Assembly: GCA_002454045.1 (NCBI GenBank)
Contig: DKID01000004.1
Coordinates: 1-64,000, forward strand
Length of the DNA stretch: 64,000 nucleotides
Reading direction: 5' to 3'
From: Nitrospina sp. UBA6727
GTDB taxonomy: Bacteria > Nitrospinota > Nitrospinia > Nitrospinales > VA-1
Shown here: piece after piece, positions 56,560-64,000 of the stretch
How the letters are laid out: each line of letters opens with the position of its first letter
Numbering within the stretch: position 1 is the stretch's first letter
Position numbers and translations under genes: made by a program
The notes under the pieces: generated by a model
What the model was told of the DNA's origin: nothing
The model's database searches: none
Seen by the model: the letters and a program-made list of their open reading frames with translations, nothing else

Positions 56560-57266
56560 GTTTCTATCTCCGCGCCGTCGCGGCGTTTGTCCCAACTCAC
56601 CTTGCCGTCTTCCAGCCGAACTTCCCGTCGGATATAACGAGTTACTTTTTCGTCGTGAGTGGAAAAAATCACCGCCGCTTTGTATTCGCGATTGAGTTCC
56701 CGCATCAGTTCTAAAATCTGTAGCGAGTTCTCCGAATCGAGATTGGCAGTCGGCTCATCGGCGAGAATGAGCAGAGGGTCTTTGACCAATGCCCGGGCTA
56801 TCGCCACCCTTTGACATTGTCCGCCCGACAACTGTGCCGGTTTTTTGCTGATGTGCTCCGTCAAACCTACTTTGGCGACCATGCTCTCAACCCGTTCGCG
56901 GACGCAACTTTCTTTCCGTCCATTCAAGATTAACGGGAAGAGAATATTTTCATAAACCGAGTAAACCGGTAGCAGATTAAAAGTTTGGAAAATGAAACCA
57001 ATGTTTTCCCTGCGATACGCCGCCAACTGGCTCCGCCCCATGTTTCCCAAACTGGCTCCATTGAAAAAAACTTCGCCGGTGGTTGGGCGGTCTAATCCTC
57101 CGATTAAATTCAACAGAGTAGTTTTCCCGGAACCGGAAGGTCCGACGAATGACATGAACGCGCCCTCGCCCACCGCCATGCTGACGTCGTTCAGGGCGGT
57201 GAAGTTTTCTTCCCCAACGCGATAAACTTTTGAGACTCGTTCAAGCGTGATCAAAGTTTCATTCAT
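56556..57266 (-). CDS. ABC transporter ATP-binding protein (LolD/MacB type)
   Basis: A 236-residue ATPase with Walker A GPSGSGKTTLLNLIGGLD, signature LSGGQCQRVAIARALV, and Walker B ILADEPTANLD. The C-terminal end includes a short extension beyond LolD. It drives the two FtsX-type permeases that follow and is preceded by an outer-membrane barrel gene. Confidence 0.95.
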   Translation of the reverse strand: MNETLITLERVSKVYRVGEENFTALNDVSMAVGEGAFMSFVGPSGSGKTTLLNLIGGLDRPTTGEVFFNGASLGNMGRSQLAAYRRENIGFIFQTFNLLPVYSVYENILFPLILNGRKESCVRERVESMVAKVGLTEHISKKPAQLSGGQCQRVAIARALVKDPLLILADEPTANLDSENSLQILELMRELNREYKAAVIFSTHDEKVTRYIRREVRLEDGKVSWDKRRDGAEIET

Positions 57267-57278
57267 CCCGCGATATTC

Positions 57279-58442
57279 CTAAAAATAATTCACCAGCGTT
57301 AAACCTAATGAAGATTCCGTCCCGTTGAAGCGATCCGTTTTGTGAAACAAACGCCCGTCTTTTTTTCCCGACTTCAAACTGCCGCCTACCTGCCCGTGAA
57401 GATAGAGAAACAAAGCGTCGGTCAGCGCGTATTCAATTTGCGGGACGAGACGAAAACTTTTATCGCGCAAATCATAAAATCCGAACAGTTGCCACTGAAT
57501 ATCAATTCCCACCGGCTGGTCGAGAGTAATCCCGATTTGCTGAAAGGTTCGCCGCTTCCCCGCGTCGGCGGGGTCGACATCGTCGGAACCGAAATTTTTT
57601 TGTCGGGTGGTGAGGAAATATTCCGCCAAAACATGCAAACCTTCACCGATGGCAAAAGTATAATCCGCCCCGAAAACCGTGTCGAATTGAATCGGTTTAG
57701 AAGGCTTCGTTGCTATGTCCAAACGGCTTTCGTGCCAAAAGCCAAATCTTTTTTCCCCCTTCAAATGATAGCCGACCTGCACCATCTCATGATTGAAACC
57801 CGGCAAATCATCCAAGTCGGATTTCGGATGATACTGAAACACCGCGCCCGTTTCGACACCGCCGACCAGCATCTCGCCGCGCATTCCAAAAATCCAGGCG
57901 TTACCTTTTTTCGCCGGAAGTAGCCAGCCTTCAACAAGAGACGTCGCGGACAAAAAATGGGTGGCGCGCACTCCGTCAACGCCTCGGGTTTCCAGGACGA
58001 CACCGGCGACATTGCGTGTATCAAAAAATCCTAGCGGGCGAAATATCGTTGCGGAACCAAAAATAATTTTTTGTCGTCCGCCCCTGATTTTGAATTTTTC
58101 GTTATCCAAGCGGAGCCATGCCCGGAAAAAATCCACATCCGTTCCCGAGCGAAGTCCCGATTGCACGCTGGGACCATCCGCCTGTTTCGCATCGGCGGAT
58201 AATTCATAATCAAGAACCCAGCCGTCTTTTTCGATCAAGCCACCCAGCACGCCCAGTCGCAACTCTAACTCGCTATCAAAATTTTTATGGGAAGGCGGGC
58301 TGTCAACGAGGTTGCGGCCCATCTTTAACCTGCCTTCAAAATCCACATCAAGCGCCCATGAAGTAGAGTCGGGCAAAAGCAAAAACGCTAGCAGAAGCAA
58401 AAACGCTAGCAGAAGCAAAAACTTTGGGAGCTTCTTTTTCAA
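57279..58442 (-). CDS. outer-membrane beta-barrel protein
   Basis: A 387-residue protein with a signal peptide whose hydrophobic core is a near-perfect internal repeat (LLLLAF twice) and amphipathic strands to a C-terminal Phe (TLVNYF). It resembles alginate-export/DUF1302-type barrels only by general strand pattern; no specific family is certain. The TTG at 58442 is chosen since the basic n-region KKKLPKF starts there. It opens the exporter operon, so it may be the outer-membrane channel or a structural partner. Confidence 0.65.
   Translation of the reverse strand: MKKKLPKFLLLLAFLLLLAFLLLPDSTSWALDVDFEGRLKMGRNLVDSPPSHKNFDSELELRLGVLGGLIEKDGWVLDYELSADAKQADGPSVQSGLRSGTDVDFFRAWLRLDNEKFKIRGGRQKIIFGSATIFRPLGFFDTRNVAGVVLETRGVDGVRATHFLSATSLVEGWLLPAKKGNAWIFGMRGEMLVGGVETGAVFQYHPKSDLDDLPGFNHEMVQVGYHLKGEKRFGFWHESRLDIATKPSKPIQFDTVFGADYTFAIGEGLHVLAEYFLTTRQKNFGSDDVDPADAGKRRTFQQIGITLDQPVGIDIQWQLFGFYDLRDKSFRLVPQIEYALTDALFLYLHGQVGGSLKSGKKDGRLFHKTDRFNGTESSLGLTLVNYF
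58378..58422 (-). repeat. 18-base tandem repeat in a signal peptide
   Basis: The unit AGCAAAAACGCTAGCAGA occurs twice in full at 58378-58395 and 58396-58413, then nine bases of a third copy. On the coding minus strand it lengthens the signal peptide core by LLLLAF blocks. Copy number change would alter the core in six-residue steps without a frameshift. Confidence 0.9.
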
Positions 58443-58613
58443 TTTACACGGTTGGGTTTGAGTAGGAGGAAAATTGTTCGGCGCTAGACACTCGCGCGGC
58501 GAAGTGAGTTTTTGGAGTCGCCGCAATTCTTGAATCGTAAAACAAGTGACTCAATTTCGCGGCGCGCGATGACGGCACGCAGTGTCGCGGTTAGCCGATG
58601 AACGGCTTCCCGG

Positions 58614-59099
58614 TCAAAGCATTTTTTTAATATGCGACACCAATTGATTAGCACTGACGGCCGGAGCCCGCGCGTTCAAAATACCCTTTTGGTCGATGAT
58701 TAAAACGGTGGGCATGTCCCGTTGCGAGTAAGCCTGATAAACATTCTTCGTCGGGTCAATCAAATAAGGGAACCGTGTATTTTCTGGAAACTTGCTTAGA
58801 TACCTCGCGACGGCTTCTCGAGAATCTCCGTTGGTGTTGATCCCCAATATCGCCACTTGCTCCTCGCTCAACTGGTCTCTCACTTTATTAAATTCCATAG
58901 CCTGCTTCATGCACGGAACACAAATATGGAACATGCCGATTAAAACCACCTTGCCCTTAAAGTCCGACAACGCCACCTGTTTTCCATCCATGGACTGCAA
59001 AGAAAATTTGGGAGCTTGCTCGCCCGGTGAAGGAGGTCCCGCAAAAGTTGGGACGACCGCTAAAATCAGGAAGGCTAACGACAGAAATATTTTTCGCAT
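58614..59099 (-). CDS. TlpA/ResA-like periplasmic thioredoxin
   Basis: A 161-residue exported thioredoxin-fold protein. After a signal peptide (MRKIFLSLAFLILAVVPTFA) comes the redoxin core (APKFSLQSMDGKQVALSDFKGKVV in part) with active site Cys60-Val-Pro-Cys63 in place of the common CxPC after Trp. Family roles include cytochrome c maturation, which fits the many haem proteins here. The ATG at 59099 is chosen for the GGAG upstream and the signal peptide; an in-frame start at 59177 lacks both. Confidence 0.85.
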   Translation of the reverse strand: MRKIFLSLAFLILAVVPTFAGPPSPGEQAPKFSLQSMDGKQVALSDFKGKVVLIGMFHICVPCMKQAMEFNKVRDQLSEEQVAILGINTNGDSREAVARYLSKFPENTRFPYLIDPTKNVYQAYSQRDMPTVLIIDQKGILNARAPAVSANQLVSHIKKML

Positions 59100-59454
59100 G
59101 ACGCACTCCGTTTTATGAAAACATTTTATCAGAAAATCCGCTCTTAGAAAGAGAGCAACTTTTACCATTGAGTCCATCTTAAATCAGAGCAAACTAATTT
59201 GAAAGAGATTTCAAAGACACGGGAAAAGCAACGTCCGTCGGCTGAAACTCTCCCTTGACTTGTCACTGATTTTATACTAAAAGCGGGGGCAATCCGTTGA
59301 CTCTCCTAGGCGTTGCACTGCGATGCGGGCTTTGATTTTAAGATAATAGTTGTCGTCTCGAAGCACCACATTCTTTGCGGTACGTCCCTCGGAATATCCT
59401 TTTTTCATCGCGTCAGGTTACAGCAGGCAGTCAAATTTATAAAAGGTTTTGAGT

Positions 59455-60312
59455 ATGAAAGAAGCATCGCTCTTCCCCAAAGTGTTGTTCGCTCTGGCCA
59501 GTTTGTTGGCTCTCTCCCTTCCAGCTTTTGCCTACCAGGAAATCAATGTGCAAAACGGAGGGACAATACAAGGGAAAACCAAAATGTTCGGCGGGATGCC
59601 GTTTCCCCGTCACTACCATTTGGTTTTATTCCCCAACATCGACATGTGTGCGGAAGTAGATACCGACGACGAAATGAACCGAGTCCTTGATGACTTCAAA
59701 GTTTCGCGGGACGGGGGACTCAAAGATGTGGTCGTCGCTCTGGAACATGTCGAAGCCGGGAAACCGTTCAACAAAGAACCGATAATGATCACTTCTGAAA
59801 ACTGTAAATTTTTTCCAGACGTTAACGTGATTCGACAAGGAGAAACTTTTAAGATCGACAATCTCGACGCGGTCATGCACAACAGCCAGGTCTATCAAAA
59901 AGAAAGAGGGAAAATCCTGCTAAACATTCCCATCCCCGCCGAGGAAGTTTCGGACGGGACAGTCAATTTCGAAAAAAATTATAAGATCATGCAGATGATT
60001 TGCGGGATGCACGAGTTTATGCAGACCTGGGGGTTGAGGGTGCAAAATCCCTATTACTTCATAACCGAACTAGATGGAAACTTCCGCATCGGAGATGTTC
60101 CGCCGGGAGAATATATCGTTACCGCCTGGCACTATTTGATGAAGCCGCAGAAAAGAAAAATTAAAATCATCGGCGGCGAAACAATTAACCTGAATTTCGA
60201 TTTCGATGGCGACAAGGTTGTCCGGCCTGTTTACGAAACCATCAAATCTGGAAGAATCAAAAAAGACGCGGTGTACCCGGGAACTGCAAAAGGAAAAGAA
60301 TTGGGACGCTAG
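59455..60312 (+). CDS. periplasmic cupredoxin/carboxypeptidase-regulatory-like protein
   Basis: A 285-residue exported protein. After the signal peptide (LASLLALSLPAFA) the N-terminal domain has NIDMC and LKDVVVALEHVEAGKPF. A cupredoxin-like core follows with His142 (MHN) and Cys183-x2-His186-x2-Met189 (CGMHEFM), the same C-x2-H-x2-M spacing as amicyanin, which suggests a type 1 copper site. Then QNPYY and a C-terminal CarboxypepD_reg-like domain (DGNFRIGDVPPGEYIVTAWHY). The trihaem cytochrome gene begins one base after its stop, so electron exchange between the two is plausible. Confidence 0.75.
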   Translation: MKEASLFPKVLFALASLLALSLPAFAYQEINVQNGGTIQGKTKMFGGMPFPRHYHLVLFPNIDMCAEVDTDDEMNRVLDDFKVSRDGGLKDVVVALEHVEAGKPFNKEPIMITSENCKFFPDVNVIRQGETFKIDNLDAVMHNSQVYQKERGKILLNIPIPAEEVSDGTVNFEKNYKIMQMICGMHEFMQTWGLRVQNPYYFITELDGNFRIGDVPPGEYIVTAWHYLMKPQKRKIKIIGGETINLNFDFDGDKVVRPVYETIKSGRIKKDAVYPGTAKGKELGR

Positions 60313-60313
60313 T

Positions 60314-62218
60314 TTGAAGCCATCGAAAAAACCCGGCACTCTCCAGCGGCTCGGTATATTTCATCTGCCCATTTTATACACCGTGGCAATGTCCGCCGCC
60401 GCGTGGGGATTCCCCCCCCCTCCCCCCCCCGAAGACGTCCCCAAAACTTTCACCCTGAAAAATAAACAGGTCGCCCTTCATAACCTGAGCAATCCTTATG
60501 AAGATGACCCCGACGCCATTGCCGACGGCGGCGCCTTATACACAGCGCATTGTCTTTTCTGCCACGGTGATTTGCTCGACGGCAACGGTCTGTTCGGAAA
60601 AAGTTTTTTCCCGCCGCCCGCAGATTTTACCCGACGCGACTCCATCCTCTCTCGACCGCAGGCTTATACTTTCTGGCGCATCATGAAGGGAGGCAAAGGG
60701 CTTCCGGAAAAATACGAACCGTGGAACTCCGCCATGCCAGCGTGGGAAGAGGCGTTGAGCGCGAACGACGTTTGGAAAATCATCACCTATATTTATCAGA
60801 CGACACGGCAACGGCGCGCCAAACCTGGGCAACAAGCACCGCCGTCGATGAAAAGAGGCAAGCAGATTTACTTGGAAAAATGCGCCAACTGTCACGGTGA
60901 AAAAGGAAAAGGCGATGGACCGTCCGCCGATTACTTCATGCCGCAACCGAGAAACCTGACCAAGGGCCATATCAAAATTCGCTCCACTCCATTTGGGAAA
61001 ATTCCGACCGACGCAGATTTATTCGACACCATCACCAACGGGATGCAAGGAACCACCATGCCCGGCTGGAAACATCTCCCCGAAAATGACCGCAAGAGTC
61101 TGGTGATATACGTCAAGTCTTTGTCGCGAAAGTTTGCGAAGTTTGAGAAGAACGGCAAAACTCATAAGACCGTGAGGATAAACGCGGCGCCGACTTTGTC
61201 CCGCGAAAGTGTGGCGCGGGGGAAAAAAATGTTTATGGTTCATTGCTCCGGCTGCCACGGCGTTGAAGGGCGCGGCGATGGAGCAACCACCCAACGCATC
61301 GTAGATTATTCGTCCAGCGCCATCTGGCCCAGAAACCTGCGCCAACCGTGGACCTTTCGCGGCGGCAGTTCCCGCAACGATATTTTCAAAACTCTGCGCA
61401 CCGGTCTTTCCACCACCGCCATGCCTAAGTTTTCAACGAGAGTTTTCAACGACGAACAAATCTGGGACGTCGTCAACTTCGTCAGCACATTGTCCGCCGC
61501 CGCCGAGCCGAAACCGCAAACCCACATTCACGCCAAGAAAATTGCGGGGAAAATTTCAGACGACCGCGCCGCGTCCGTTTGGAAAAACGTTCAAGCCAAC
61601 TACATTCCATTAGGAGGCCAACTGCAGACAAAACCGAAATCCTATTTTCCCACCGTCCAAAGTTTAACCGTGCAAGCGGTACACGACGGCGAAGAAATTG
61701 CACTTCACATCCATTGGGATGACCCGTCCCTCGACCCAGCACTAAAAGCGTTTGCGGCGGTTGCGGAATCTCCGCCGCCGCCTCTTCCCGATGACACCAT
61801 GCGAAGAACGGACGAACCTTCGGAACCCGTCGTCCCCGAATACCCCGACGCCATCGCGGTACAATTTCCCGTTAATCTAGACACGCCGCGAAAACCTTAT
61901 TTTCTTAATGGCGACGCCGACCATCCCGTGAACTTGTGGCGATGGACGACCGCCACCAACGAAGCCGAAGAGATGAACGCGAACGGATTAGAAAATTGGC
62001 GCGCGCAAAAAGATTCAGCGGTTCGCGCCAAAGGTAATTTTCGGTTCGGGAAATATTCGCTGATTTTGAAACGCGCGCTGACGGGGGATGACGAAGACAT
62101 TCAGTTTCAAATCGGCAGACCCATTCCCATCGCCTTCAACGTTTGGGACGGATACCACGGCGAGACCGGCAACAAAAAATCCATCTCCAGTTGGTTCACC
62201 CTCCTGCTGGACGAGTAA
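60314..62218 (+). CDS. trihaem cytochrome c with C-terminal ethylbenzene-dehydrogenase-type haem domain
   Basis: A 634-residue exported protein. Starting at a TTG one base after the cupredoxin stop, it has a signal peptide, a polyproline stretch encoded by a C9-T-C9 tract, then three cytochrome c domains with haem sites at Cys80 (CLFCH), Cys190 (CANCH) and Cys311 (CSGCH). From about residue 430 the sequence resembles the haem b domain of the ethylbenzene dehydrogenase gamma subunit family (VQAVHDGEEIALHIHWDD). That family serves molybdenum enzymes of the DMSO reductase type. No molybdoenzyme gene is in the window. An alternative start at the internal ATG 60389 would shorten the signal. Confidence 0.82.
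   Translation: MKPSKKPGTLQRLGIFHLPILYTVAMSAAAWGFPPPPPPEDVPKTFTLKNKQVALHNLSNPYEDDPDAIADGGALYTAHCLFCHGDLLDGNGLFGKSFFPPPADFTRRDSILSRPQAYTFWRIMKGGKGLPEKYEPWNSAMPAWEEALSANDVWKIITYIYQTTRQRRAKPGQQAPPSMKRGKQIYLEKCANCHGEKGKGDGPSADYFMPQPRNLTKGHIKIRSTPFGKIPTDADLFDTITNGMQGTTMPGWKHLPENDRKSLVIYVKSLSRKFAKFEKNGKTHKTVRINAAPTLSRESVARGKKMFMVHCSGCHGVEGRGDGATTQRIVDYSSSAIWPRNLRQPWTFRGGSSRNDIFKTLRTGLSTTAMPKFSTRVFNDEQIWDVVNFVSTLSAAAEPKPQTHIHAKKIAGKISDDRAASVWKNVQANYIPLGGQLQTKPKSYFPTVQSLTVQAVHDGEEIALHIHWDDPSLDPALKAFAAVAESPPPPLPDDTMRRTDEPSEPVVPEYPDAIAVQFPVNLDTPRKPYFLNGDADHPVNLWRWTTATNEAEEMNANGLENWRAQKDSAVRAKGNFRFGKYSLILKRALTGDDEDIQFQIGRPIPIAFNVWDGYHGETGNKKSISSWFTLLLDE
60412..60430 (+). repeat. C9-T-C9 homopolymer tract in the cytochrome gene
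   Basis: Nine C (60412-60420), one T, nine C (60422-60430) encode Phe-Pro repeats within the 60314-62218 gene, just after the signal peptide. Homopolymers this long are prone to slippage and could switch the downstream gene on and off by frameshift, or be a sequencing weak spot. Confidence 0.95.
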
Positions 62219-62361
62219 CCGCCGGCGTGGCGACGACATGGGCGGGACAAAAAAACGAAGCCGCGCGAACAAGAGTTTGAGTTTCTGATTTTTTGGTACC
62301 GACTAAAGATACGAACTGCAACGCAGTGACTATTCCAAAACCAAAATTTTTGCGGGGTTTG

Positions 62362-62568
62362 CTAAGGCTGGTTATTGCTCGTGGAGGTGTCTGATAGTTC
62401 CTTTAGTTCGCCCCACAATAAATTAACCTCATCAGAAAGGCTGTCTACTGTTTCATTAATTTTTCTTATATAGACAAAAATAACCAGTGCGGCGATAGTA
62501 GGTATCCCCACAGCAATCACCGCCATCAATATGGAAATAATTTGCAGGTAGATGTCGAGGTTCATCAT
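62362..62568 (-). CDS. small membrane protein
   Basis: A 68-residue protein with one N-terminal membrane helix (IISILMAVIAVGIPTIAALVIF) and a charged amphipathic C-terminal part rich in Glu and Leu. The start follows the upstream gene's stop without gap (TAAATG). Function unknown. Confidence 0.6.
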   Translation of the reverse strand: MMNLDIYLQIISILMAVIAVGIPTIAALVIFVYIRKINETVDSLSDEVNLLWGELKELSDTSTSNNQP

Positions 62569-62790
62569 TTAGCCTCGCTGTCTTCGGGTAGGCCTTCCTC
62601 TTTCGGTTTGCTCTCTCTCCCATTTTAGGGCGGCGGCGATAGTTGTCGCGCTACCCACTTTCGTTATGTGTCCGTCGTCCCCATACGTTTGTTGGTGTTC
62701 CTGTTCGCGCCTTTCGGGGTCATTGGTTATACCGGTATGAAGAATCTTATTTCCTTGCTTGAAGTGGTATTTGTAGGTGTCTCTTGACAT
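62569..62790 (-). CDS. small GIY-YIG-like protein
   Basis: A 73-residue protein with ILHTGITNDPERREQEHQ, which resembles the second half of the GIY-YIG nuclease motif, but lacks a clear GIY start (YKYHFKQ replaces it). It may be a short relative of GIY-YIG endonucleases, or a non-catalytic remnant. AGAGGTGG precedes the ATG at 62790. It is paired with the small membrane protein downstream. Confidence 0.5.
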   Translation of the reverse strand: MSRDTYKYHFKQGNKILHTGITNDPERREQEHQQTYGDDGHITKVGSATTIAAALKWEREQTERGRPTRRQRG

Positions 62791-62932
62791 AGTCGCCACC
62801 TCTTTTCATTGACTGGAAAAACAATTTAGCGTGTCAGATAACCGCACGTTTGTCAAGTGTTTTCACTATTGTAAAAGGTGTGTTGAGAGGCAAGGTCACG
62901 GCGTGACGGCGGCGTGGTAGCGGGTGGAAAAA

Positions 62933-62969
62933 CAGCACCGGGACTGGTGTCCCGGTGCTGTATTTTTTT
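62933..62969 (-). terminator. strong terminator downstream of the cupredoxin gene
   Basis: CAGCACCGGGAC and GTCCCGGTGCTG form a perfect 12-base stem with a four-base loop. On the minus strand it is followed by TTTTTCC, about 120 bases after the stop of the gene at 63081-63893. On the plus strand a seven-T run also follows, so it could act in both directions. Confidence 0.75.
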
Positions 62970-63080
62970 CGAGGATGCCTTGAATAAATGCGAGGTCTTA
63001 TCTTGCGGCATTTTACGCGCCGCTTTATTGAACGGGCTAATGCCTTGCGCATTTTTTTACGCGGTGCTCTTGAAAATTTT

Positions 63081-63893
63081 CTACTTGGCGGTCAGCGTGA
63101 AATTGGCTTTTGCCTCGCCATCACTGACTGTGATGTCCATCGTGGATTCGCCAACATAGGGTTGCCACGCGGTCACTTTGTACTTGCCGGCGGGAATCCC
63201 GTCAATTTTGAAGGCGCCGTCAGCACCTGTGAGGGCGTAGTAAGGATTCCACACGATGCGCGCGTCGGCTTCCATGAAGTTGTGTTGGTCGCATTGTAGA
63301 AAAAAATGTTTGTCTTTCTTTTTCTTGAACCGCGCAATATTTTTGGTGACGTCTGCGACGTCGCCTTTGTTTGGCAACGGTTTGTTGAACAGTGTTTTGC
63401 GGCTCGCACCGGCTATCGAATACCCGTGCGGATTGTGGAGAATGTCGGGGTCATGGTTCACAATTTTCACTAGGCCGCCTGCTTTTTTCTCGGCTTTGGA
63501 AGGTTTGCGGATGACGCCCATTTTTTGTCTGATGTCGCATTTCTCGAAATCGAAAACCATCTTGCCGCCGTCGCCCCAAGGCTTGCCGGATTCAATATTT
63601 TCGATGAAGACGACGGCGTCTTTCAACTTGCCGTCGGTGGCTGTGACTTTGACGCGGGGTCTTATCCCGCCTTCTTTGGTGTCGGGATGCGTGACGCAGA
63701 ACTCAACGTTTTTGCCTTTGTTCAAGTCTTCCATGATGGGCGCCATCACTTTGCCTTTGACCATGACGGTGCCGCTGATGGAACCTGCGCCGGCGGAACT
63801 TTCTTTGTATTTATATTTCGCCGCAAAACTAGTGGAAACTGCCAACGCTATCGTCAGCGAAGCAACCACCGCACCTAAAACAATCTTCTTCAT
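63081..63893 (-). CDS. periplasmic cupredoxin/carboxypeptidase-regulatory-like protein
   Basis: A 270-residue exported protein, the third paralogue of this fold in the window. After the signal peptide (VVASLTIALAVSTSFAA) it has NVEFC, LKDAVVFIENIESGKPW, His in LHNPHGY, and Cys201-x2-His204-x2-Met207 (CDQHNFM), then WNPYY and the C-terminal domain (DGAFKIDGIPAGKYKVTAWQPY). The ligand set suggests a type 1 copper site. The ATG at 63893 has AGGAGG upstream; an earlier in-frame start at 63956 lacks one. A strong terminator follows. Confidence 0.75.
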   Translation of the reverse strand: MKKIVLGAVVASLTIALAVSTSFAAKYKYKESSAGAGSISGTVMVKGKVMAPIMEDLNKGKNVEFCVTHPDTKEGGIRPRVKVTATDGKLKDAVVFIENIESGKPWGDGGKMVFDFEKCDIRQKMGVIRKPSKAEKKAGGLVKIVNHDPDILHNPHGYSIAGASRKTLFNKPLPNKGDVADVTKNIARFKKKKDKHFFLQCDQHNFMEADARIVWNPYYALTGADGAFKIDGIPAGKYKVTAWQPYVGESTMDITVSDGEAKANFTLTAK

Positions 63894-64000
63894 TTCTTTT
63901 TTTCCTCCTAATAGAAATTCAAAAATACATCGCACACGTTCGTCTGTGCTTATCACATCGCCCGCTCATCGTCCTTGGTTCGGGAAGCGGATTTTTCTAC

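Noticed and set aside
59246..59275. TTGACT and TATACT upstream of the cupredoxin gene
   Set aside because: Spacer is about 12 bases, too short for a sigma70 promoter.

Overview
The window is a gene-dense stretch (about 60 protein genes, one tRNA) from a Gram-negative bacterium of roughly balanced GC content. Outer-membrane barrels, a LolA-like protein, periplasmic c-type cytochromes and cupredoxins show two membranes. CmoA, an H+-type F1Fo ATP synthase, a UbiD-like decarboxylase of about 618 residues, a PSP1/YaaT protein and several copper and haem proteins suggest a respiring, deep-branching lineage. A Nitrospinota-like organism would fit, but that is inference; no rRNA or other decisive marker is present. 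No CRISPR array, IS element, integrase or phage module was seen.

Layout. 0.2-5.4 kb: dnaK-grpE-dnaJ and a periplasmic HtrA protease. 5.5-11.5 kb: gltD and gltB on the minus strand, with an inverted repeat in the upstream region. 11.8-12.05 kb: a decayed CBS-ACT (AcuB-like) pseudogene. 12.2-16.1 kb: leuA, cmoA (apparently starting at an AUC codon), an FmdB zinc ribbon, tRNA-Pro(CGG) and a J-domain protein. 16.2-21.0 kb: two small unknown genes, then dipeptide-type permease genes dppB and dppC, separated by an AT-richer recQ. 21.1-26.3 kb: ubiD-like, uvrA and a secreted DsrE-like protein. 26.4-33.5 kb: a complete ATP synthase operon (I-B-E-F-H-A-G-D-C, read leftwards) with a ferredoxin upstream. 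33.7-38.9 kb: holB, yaaT, metG and a TatD/radical-SAM fusion. 39-49.7 kb: DUF423, a dihaem peroxidase, msrA with a previously uncalled small membrane ORF, a stomatin-like protein, a glycosyltransferase/HEAT pair, a polyprenyl synthase, a TPR-cupredoxin fusion, a SPOR protein and argS.

49.7-52.4 kb is a compositionally distinct copper patch: a small secreted Cys/His protein and a multicopper oxidase fused to an outer-membrane barrel, with a tRNA 3'-end-like remnant at its left edge. 52.5-59.1 kb holds a family 4 uracil-DNA glycosylase, an ABC exporter operon (barrel, ATPase, two FtsX-type permeases, LolA-like protein) and a TlpA-like thioredoxin. 59.4-64 kb is a periplasmic redox region: two cupredoxin/carboxypeptidase-regulatory-like proteins flanking a trihaem cytochrome c with a C-terminal ethylbenzene-dehydrogenase-type haem domain, plus a small two-gene pair.

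The most notable points are the AUC start of cmoA, the three divergent cupredoxin paralogues next to the trihaem cytochrome (one with its axial Met replaced), the oxidase-barrel fusion in an apparently acquired patch, the TatD/radical-SAM fusion, and a recurrent GC-rich intergenic motif.
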